Assembly (NCBI GenBank): GCA_013298265.1
Contig: JAAFHE010000091.1
Location: 1 to 9,697 of the forward strand
Length of the DNA: 9,697 nucleotides
Origin: Lysobacterales bacterium
GTDB taxonomy: Bacteria > Pseudomonadota > Gammaproteobacteria > Xanthomonadales > Rhodanobacteraceae
Direction of reading: 5' to 3'
A program made the position numbers and the translations under genes. Positions within the stretch are counted from its first letter, which is position 1, and each line of letters starts with the position of its first letter. Below are positions 5,205 through 9,697 of this stretch, piece by piece. Under the pieces are notes generated by a model. It searched no databases. It had not been told where the DNA came from and saw only the letters and a program-made list of their open reading frames with translations.

Positions 5205-7094
5205 CTAGGGTACTTCGGCGAGGTAGGTATACCCCGTAAGCCCGGTCTCCAGCACCGCCTCGAACCGCTGCGCCGTTTCATCGCCGAGGTCCGCGGCGGC
5301 AATCTTGTCGCGATAGGCCTGGCGCAGCACGCCAAGGTCATAGCCGACGTAGTCGAGCATGATGTCGCAGGAGTCGCCGCGCTTGAACTGCGACAGCTGG
5401 GCGCTACCGTCGGCGCCGACATGCACGCTGACCGCGTCGGTATCGCCGAACAGGTTGTGGATGTCGCCGAGGGTTTCCTGATAGGCGCCGACCATGAAGA
5501 TGCCGAGGCGGTAGGACTCGCCGGCGCGCAGCTCGTGCAGCGGCAGACTTACGTCGAGGCCGTCCTCCTCGACGTACTGGTCGATGCGGCCGTCCGAGTC
5601 GCAGGTCAGGTCGCCGATGACGCCGCGCCGCGTCGGCTCCTCGTCGAGCCGCGTCAGCGGCACGATCGGGAAGACCTGGTCGATGGCCCAGACGTCGGGA
5701 ATCGACTCGAACACGGAAAAGTTGACGAAGTACTTGTCGACGAGGCGCAGGTCGAGCTCGTCGATGGCCTGGCGGTGCGCGCGCTCCTCGGGCTTGAGGC
5801 GCGCGCGCACGATGTTGACGATGGCGTAGAACAGGTCGTCCAGGCGCGCGCGGTCGGCCAGCGAGAGCTGGCCCAGCGCGTAGAGGGTCTGGCCTTCGGC
5901 GACGTGGTGCAGGGCCTCCTGGTACAGCTCCAGCAACGGACGCTCGTCGAGTTCGGCATGGATCTCGCGCAAGTGGCGCAGCACGGCCGGTTCGTTCGCG
6001 CGTTCCGGCGGAATCGCGCCGACGGGCGCCTGTTCCACTTCGCTGACGTTGACGATGAGCACGGCGTGGTGCGCCGTCATCGCGCGGCCGGCCTCCGTGA
6101 TCACGCGCGGTGCCTTGAGGCCGTGCTCGGTGCAGGCTTCCGCCAGCGGCTGCACGATCGTCGCGGCATACTGTTCCAGGCCGTAGTTGATCGAGCAGAA
6201 GGAACGCGAGCGCGAACCTTCGTAGTCGACGCCGAGGCCGCCGCCAACGTCCATCGTCGCGATCGGAAGCCCCATTTTTGATAGTTCCACAAAATATCGC
6301 ACAGCTTCGCGCATGCCGGCGGCGATGTCGCGAACATTGCTGAGCTGCGAGCCCATGTGGAAGTGCAGCAGCTTGAGCGTATGGTCGAGCTTGTGCGTGC
6401 GTAGCTGTTCGACCAGGTCCAGCACCTGGCGCGGGGTCAGGCCGAACTTGGCCTTGTCGCCGCCGGTGTTCTGCCATTTGCCGGCACCGAGCGTGGCCAG
6501 GCGCATGCGCACGCCAAGCAGCGGCTCGACGCCGAGCGCGCGCGATTCCTCGATGACGTGGCCGAGTTCCGACGGCTTCTCGATGACGATGTAGATCTCC
6601 AGCCCGAGGCGGCGGCCGATCAGGGCGAGGCGGATGTATTCGCGATCCTTGTAGCCGTTGCAGATCACGGTGCTGCCGGGCTTGGCCAGCGCGAGCACGG
6701 CCATGAGTTCGGGCTTGGAGCCGGCTTCGAGACCGAAACCGCGGTCGCCCTGTGCGGCGAGTTCGCCGGCGACGCCACGCTGCTGGTTGGTCTTGATCGG
6801 GAACACGGCCGTATAGCCGCCGGTGTAGTCCCAGTCCGCCATGACGGTGGCGAAGGCCGCCTGCAGGCGAGCGCGACGGTGATGCAGGATGTCGGAGAAG
6901 CGCACCAGCAGCGGCAGGCGCGAGCCCTGCGCCTGCGCCTGCGCAACGACCTCGTCCAGCGCCAGCCCCGGTCCGTCCGGACCCTGCGGCTGTGCGGTGA
7001 TGCGGCCCTGCGCATCGATATCGAAATAGTTCTCGCCCCAGTAGGGCACGGCGTAGCGCTGGCGCGCCTGTTCCACATTCCACGCATTCGTCAT
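5205..7094 (-). CDS. speA: SpeA, biosynthetic arginine decarboxylase
   Basis: This 629-residue PLP enzyme converts arginine to agmatine and CO2, the first step of the agmatine route to putrescine. It is full length for the SpeA family (about 630-660). The PLP lysine is K101 in FPIKTNQQ; the fold-type III barrel follows, with LLHFHMGSQ (242-250), the phosphate-binding DVGGGLGVDYEGS (282-294), and ITEAGRAMTAHHA (332-344). The catalytic cysteine is C498 in GDLTCDSDGRID, and the C-terminal domain has GAYQETLGDIHNLFG (537-550). No key residue is missing. The ATG at 7094 has GAGGAA eight bases upstream. The gene is divergent from speE, so polyamine synthesis is probably controlled from the shared 244-bp region. 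Agmatine must be processed further by enzymes encoded elsewhere. Confidence 0.97.
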   Translation of the reverse strand: MTNAWNVEQARQRYAVPYWGENYFDIDAQGRITAQPQGPDGPGLALDEVVAQAQAQGSRLPLLVRFSDILHHRRARLQAAFATVMADWDYTGGYTAVFPIKTNQQRGVAGELAAQGDRGFGLEAGSKPELMAVLALAKPGSTVICNGYKDREYIRLALIGRRLGLEIYIVIEKPSELGHVIEESRALGVEPLLGVRMRLATLGAGKWQNTGGDKAKFGLTPRQVLDLVEQLRTHKLDHTLKLLHFHMGSQLSNVRDIAAGMREAVRYFVELSKMGLPIATMDVGGGLGVDYEGSRSRSFCSINYGLEQYAATIVQPLAEACTEHGLKAPRVITEAGRAMTAHHAVLIVNVSEVEQAPVGAIPPERANEPAVLRHLREIHAELDERPLLELYQEALHHVAEGQTLYALGQLSLADRARLDDLFYAIVNIVRARLKPEERAHRQAIDELDLRLVDKYFVNFSVFESIPDVWAIDQVFPIVPLTRLDEEPTRRGVIGDLTCDSDGRIDQYVEEDGLDVSLPLHELRAGESYRLGIFMVGAYQETLGDIHNLFGDTDAVSVHVGADGSAQLSQFKRGDSCDIMLDYVGYDLGVLRQAYRDKIAAADLGDETAQRFEAVLETGLTGYTYLAEVP

Positions 7095-7172
7095 TGACGC
7101 GGTTCCTCGACTGTCCGAAAGCGACGTCGCAGCGGCGGGCCTGGACGAAAAACTAGGGTGTGTGCCACCTTG

Positions 7173-7210
7173 CCGACGGCCGGAAGCCTCGCACGCCGCG
7201 GGGCCGTCGG
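7173..7210 (-). promoter_or_regulatory. Hairpin in the speA 5' leader
   Basis: Arms GGCCGTCGG (7202-7210) and CCGACGGCC (7173-7181) are perfect 9-bp complements with a 20-nt loop, at the very start of the predicted speA transcript. A second small stem (7157-7169, GGTG/CACC) follows, then a run of five U (7148-7152). A 10-bp palindrome GCGACGTCGC lies at 7121-7130. The arrangement is attenuator-like but the second stem is short, so this is a suggestion only. Confidence 0.4.
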
Positions 7211-7217
7211 GCCGGGC

Positions 7218-7245
7218 ATTGTACCGGCCAAAGGTCTACGGTCCA
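7218..7245 (-). promoter_or_regulatory. Likely speA promoter
   Basis: On the minus strand TACAAT (7218-7223) is a near-consensus -10 box, preceded after 16 bp by TGGACC (7240-7245), a four-of-six match to -35. Transcription would start near 7211, leaving a leader of about 117 nt before the speA ATG. Confidence 0.5.
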
Positions 7246-7294
7246 TGACCGCGGCGGATGCCGGCGGGCGCGACCAAACCCACCGGGGAACCGG

Positions 7295-7300
7295 TACAAT
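7295..7300 (+). promoter_or_regulatory. Likely -10 box of the speE promoter
   Basis: TACAAT on the plus strand sits in the context CCGGTACAAT, identical in those ten bases to the speA -10 context on the other strand. No good -35 is visible. An ACCGG-GGAA-CCGGT inverted repeat (7282-7295) abuts it. The transcript would start near 7307, about 32 nt before the speE ATG. Confidence 0.45.
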
Positions 7301-7338
7301 CGCGCGCCCCGATCCGACCTCTCCCGAGAACCCGCGCC

Positions 7339-8190
7339 ATGTCCGAGACCTCCTGGTTCACCGAGCAGCACGAGCATTCCGGCTCGTCCATCGGTTTCCG
7401 CGTGAAACAGAAGTTGCATTCGGAAAAGACGCCGTTCCAGACCATCGAGATCTACGAGACGACCGACTGGGGCAACCTGATGGTCATCGACGGCTGCATG
7501 ATGGTGAGCAGCCGCGACAATTTCCTCTACCACGAGATGATGTCGCACCCGGCGCTGTTCACCCATGCGCGCGCCAAGCGCGTCGTCATCATCGGCGGCG
7601 GCGACTGCGGCACCTTGCGTGAAGTACTGCGCCACGATGAAGTCGAGAAGGCCGTCCAGGTCGAGATCGATGAGCGCGTCACGCGTCTGGCCGAGAAATA
7701 TTTTCCGGAATTGTGCGAAGCCAACGGCGATCCGCGCGCCGAGCTGCTGTTCATCGACGGCATCAAGTACATGGCCGAGTGCGAGCCGGATTCGCTGGAT
7801 CTCGTCATCGTCGATTCCACCGATCCGGTGGGGCCGGCCGAAGGCCTGTTCAACGCGGCGTTCTATTCCAGCTGTTACAAGGCGCTGCGCCACGGCGGCA
7901 TCCTCGTACAGCAGTCCGAATCGCCGCTGGTGCATCTGGACCTGATCAAGTCGATGCGTATGGCGATGAAGAGCGCCGGCTTCCAGGCCGCCAAGACCCT
8001 GAGCTTCCCGCAGCCGTGCTATCCGACCGGCTGGTGGAGCTGCACCATGGTGCGCAAGGGCGCCGACCTCGCCGGCTTCCGTGAACGCGGTGCGGCGAGC
8101 AAGCAGTTCCCGACGCGCTACTACAACGTTGACATGCATCGCGCCGCGCTGGCCCTGCCGGAATTCGTGCGCGAAGCACTCGGCGACTAG
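7339..8190 (+). CDS. speE: SpeE, polyamine aminopropyltransferase (spermidine synthase)
   Basis: This 283-residue cytosolic enzyme transfers the aminopropyl group of decarboxylated S-adenosylmethionine to putrescine, giving spermidine and methylthioadenosine. The nucleotide-binding motif IIGGGDCGTLREVLRH lies at 84-99, the acidic adenosine site VEIDERV at 108-114, DGIKYM at 140-145, and the catalytic region VIVDSTDPVGPA at 156-167 with D159. The tail YYNVDMHRAALALPEF (261-276) is typical. Length matches bacterial SpeE (about 280-290). The start is the ATG at 7339, where homology begins (MSETSWFTEQH), with GAGAA upstream; an in-frame ATG at 7258 would extend through the promoter. It diverges from speA. 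The decarboxylase SpeD that supplies its donor is not in the window. Confidence 0.97.
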   Translation: MSETSWFTEQHEHSGSSIGFRVKQKLHSEKTPFQTIEIYETTDWGNLMVIDGCMMVSSRDNFLYHEMMSHPALFTHARAKRVVIIGGGDCGTLREVLRHDEVEKAVQVEIDERVTRLAEKYFPELCEANGDPRAELLFIDGIKYMAECEPDSLDLVIVDSTDPVGPAEGLFNAAFYSSCYKALRHGGILVQQSESPLVHLDLIKSMRMAMKSAGFQAAKTLSFPQPCYPTGWWSCTMVRKGADLAGFRERGAASKQFPTRYYNVDMHRAALALPEFVREALGD

Positions 8191-8205
8191 TCAGAGAAGA
8201 TCAGA

Positions 8206-8287
8206 AAAGAGTGGAGAGGAGTGGGAAACGAGTGAGCGATCGGCCGCACCGCTGCTCTCACTTTTTTCTCACTCCTCTCCACTCTTT
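8206..8287. repeat. Long purine/pyrimidine inverted repeat between speE and the permease gene
   Basis: The left arm (8206-8236) is almost purely purine and the right arm (8257-8287) is its pyrimidine complement. The outer 18 bp (AAAGAGTGGAGAGGAGTG at 8206-8223 with 8270-8287) are perfect. The inner part has three DNA mismatches, two of which become G-U pairs in RNA. The loop is 20 nt. The RNA hairpin would be very stable and could stop transcription after speE or protect its 3' end. The strong strand bias suggests a member of a repetitive intergenic family. Confidence 0.8.
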
Positions 8288-8299
8288 CTTCGTTAAGCC

Positions 8300-9211
8300 G
8301 TGAGCGTCTTCGCCGCCTTCGCGTTCGTTCTGTTGCTGATGGCGCTGGGCCGCTTGCTGTCCTGGCGCCGGCTCGTGCCCGACAGCGCACCGGATGCGCT
8401 CAACATCGTCGTGCTCTATGTCTGCATGCCGGCGACGATACTGCTGCAGGTACCCAAGCTGCAGCTCACCGGCGCAACACTCGGCGTGGCCCTGGTGCCC
8501 TGGATACTGCTGGCAGCGAGCACGCTGCTCGTACTTGGTGCGGCGCGTCTGCTGAAGCTGCAACGACCGGATACGGCCGTGCTGCTGCTCGAGGTGCCGC
8601 TCGGCAATACCTCGTTCCTCGGCTACGCGCTGATTCCTGTGCTGGCCAGCCCGGAGGCGATGCCGTTTGCCGTGCTGTTCGACCAGTTCGGCAGTTTCCT
8701 GATCCTGTCCACGTTCGGCCTGACCGTGATCGCGATCTACTCCGGCGGCGCGCGGCCGACGCCGGCCCTGGTGATCCGGCGTGTCGTGAGTTTTCCGCCG
8801 TTCCTTGCGCTGGTATTCGCGCTGACCCTGATGCCGGCCGAACCGCCGCGCGAAATCGCCAACGTGCTGCAGCAGCTGGCCGCGGCGATGCTGCCGATGG
8901 TCGGCATCGCACTCGGCATGCAATTGCGGCTGCGCCTGCCGCGTGCGCAGCTATTGCCTCTGGGACTCGGCCTCGCCGGCAAGCTTCTGCTGATGCCGGC
9001 ACTGGCCTGGGCGCTGTGCCTGCTGTTGGATTTCGAAGCGGACGCGCGTGCCGCCGTCGTGCTCGAAGCGGCGATGCCGCCGATGATCACGGCCGCGGCC
9101 CTGGCGGCGATGGCGCGCCTGGCGCCGGAGCTGGGCTCGGCCCTGGTCGGCTACGGCGTCGTGCTGTCGATGCTGAGCCTGCCGTTCTGGCGCTGGTGGT
9201 TGGGCTATTGA
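8300..9211 (+). CDS. AEC (auxin efflux carrier) family permease
   Basis: This 303-residue membrane protein has about ten hydrophobic segments in two halves, the AEC family architecture (bile/arsenite/riboflavin-transporter-like fold). Typical elements are an N-terminal helix ending in GRLL, a proline-broken helix LYVCMPATILL (39-49), GNTSFLGYALIPVL (102-115), and the C-terminal-half counterpart VVLEAAMPPMITAAALA (253-269). Bacterial members export or import organic acids such as malonate or malate, or unknown metabolites; the substrate is not known here. The start is a GTG at 8300, 12 bp after the end of the long inverted repeat and without a clear Shine-Dalgarno. No in-frame ATG nearby keeps the first helix. 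It follows speE by 109 bp on the same strand, but the hairpin between them argues against simple co-transcription. Confidence 0.87.
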   Translation: MSVFAAFAFVLLLMALGRLLSWRRLVPDSAPDALNIVVLYVCMPATILLQVPKLQLTGATLGVALVPWILLAASTLLVLGAARLLKLQRPDTAVLLLEVPLGNTSFLGYALIPVLASPEAMPFAVLFDQFGSFLILSTFGLTVIAIYSGGARPTPALVIRRVVSFPPFLALVFALTLMPAEPPREIANVLQQLAAAMLPMVGIALGMQLRLRLPRAQLLPLGLGLAGKLLLMPALAWALCLLLDFEADARAAVVLEAAMPPMITAAALAAMARLAPELGSALVGYGVVLSMLSLPFWRWWLGY

Positions 9212-9242
9212 GTACAGCGCGCAGTGCAGCGTGGAAAAGCGA

Positions 9243-9697
9243 TCAGGCCAGCGCTGCGTGGTACTGCTGCGTGAGTGCGGCGACGCAGGCGGCCGGATCA
9301 TGATGGCACCGCAGATACGCGCGGCCGTTGGCGACGAGCTGGACGCGCAGCGCCGCGTCGGCCTGCAGGCGTTGCACCGCCTGTACGAAGTCTTCGGCGT
9401 TGTCGGCGATCAGCAGTTCGCGGCCGGACTCGACGGCGAGCCCCGCCGCGGCCACGCGCGTGGCGACGACCGGCAGTCCGCGCGCCCAGGCTTCGAGGAT
9501 ACGCATGCGGATGCCCGAGCCGGTCAGCAGCGGCACCGCCGCGACCGCGCCCTCGGGGAATGCGACGGCGGAGTCCTCAGGCGCGGCATGCGCGACGACG
9601 TCGTGCCGCGCTGGGATCGGCCCGCCGAAGACATGCAGGCGCAAGCGGGTATTCCCGCGCAGGCGTGGTGCGACGCCGGCGAGCCGGCGACGCGCGG
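9243..9697 (-). CDS. Glycosyltransferase, GT4-like C-terminal domain (5' part missing)
   Basis: The last ~150 codons of a GT-B fold glycosyltransferase enter from the right edge and end in TGA at 9243. The C-terminal nucleotide-sugar-binding domain is visible: a strand RLHVFGGP, then VPLLTGSGIRMRILEAWARGLPVVAT, the classic family segment in which GSGxRxKxLEA contacts the donor, followed by GLAVESGRELLIADNAEDFVQAV. Such enzymes build polysaccharides or glycolipids; donor and acceptor cannot be told. The reading frame stays open to the window edge, and I found no true start inside; a TTG at 9644 is only an internal leucine codon. The gene is convergent with the AEC permease, 31 bp apart. Confidence 0.88.
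   Translation of the reverse strand, partial: ARRRLAGVAPRLRGNTRLRLHVFGGPIPARHDVVAHAAPEDSAVAFPEGAVAAVPLLTGSGIRMRILEAWARGLPVVATRVAAAGLAVESGRELLIADNAEDFVQAVQRLQADAALRVQLVANGRAYLRCHHDPAACVAALTQQYHAALA

Noticed and set aside
5404..7083. Second minus-strand open frame of 559 codons inside speA
   Set aside because: It is an out-of-frame reading of speA, rich in Arg/Pro/Ala; speA is intact in its own frame.
9645..9665. REP-like GCGGG-TATT-CCCGC symmetry sharing CCCGCGCAGGC with the 2136-2152 segment
   Set aside because: It lies within the open glycosyltransferase frame, whose translation fits the family, so it is probably coincidence in GC-rich coding DNA.
1..9697. tRNA, rRNA, CRISPR array, insertion sequence or prophage genes
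   Set aside because: I found no regularly spaced direct repeats, transposase or integrase motifs, or tRNA-like cloverleaf in reading both strands.

Overview
The window is high-GC chromosomal DNA with dense genes, short gaps and ordinary housekeeping functions. The gene content suggests a gammaproteobacterium of the Xanthomonadales (Lysobacterales) type: ubiJ overlapping ubiB, a biosynthetic arginine decarboxylase (speA) divergent from spermidine synthase (speE), and a long purine/pyrimidine inverted repeat between genes. The order is inferred from family knowledge; no marker RNA gene is present.

Layout from left to right. Positions 1-1094 (minus strand) hold the ubiquinone-biosynthesis pair ubiJ-ubiB; ubiB runs off the left edge. 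Positions 1134-2090 (minus) encode a WYL-domain HTH regulator. A 336-bp gap with a perfect 13-bp palindrome and degenerate repeat-like sequence separates it from a divergent LysE/RhtB-type exporter (2427-3062, plus). Convergent to that exporter is an SDR-family reductase resembling OleD (3247-4257, minus). Upstream of it on the same strand is a DUF3800 gene (4300-5001, minus), less GC-rich than its surroundings, with its own promoter and a structured leader. Next come speA (5205-7094, minus) and the divergent speE (7339-8190, plus), then a long hairpin repeat, an AEC-family permease (8300-9211, plus) and the 3' part of a glycosyltransferase gene (9243-9697, minus) that enters from the right edge.

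Functionally, SpeA makes agmatine from arginine for putrescine synthesis, and SpeE adds an aminopropyl group to putrescine. Their back-to-back promoters suggest coordinated control of polyamine synthesis. UbiJ and UbiB act in the later steps of ubiquinone synthesis. The WYL regulator and the exporter form a classic divergent regulator-transporter pair, but the substrate is unknown.

The most unusual part is the DUF3800 unit at about 4300-5194. An extended -10 promoter has its -35 box overlapped by a 9-bp inverted repeat. It precedes a leader of about 120 nt whose central segment can form either a strong GC-rich hairpin or an alternative hairpin that covers the Shine-Dalgarno sequence. This looks like a cis-acting RNA switch or a protein-binding leader. 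The other genes appear ordinary, although the reductase lacks the rest of an olefin (ole) cluster nearby.
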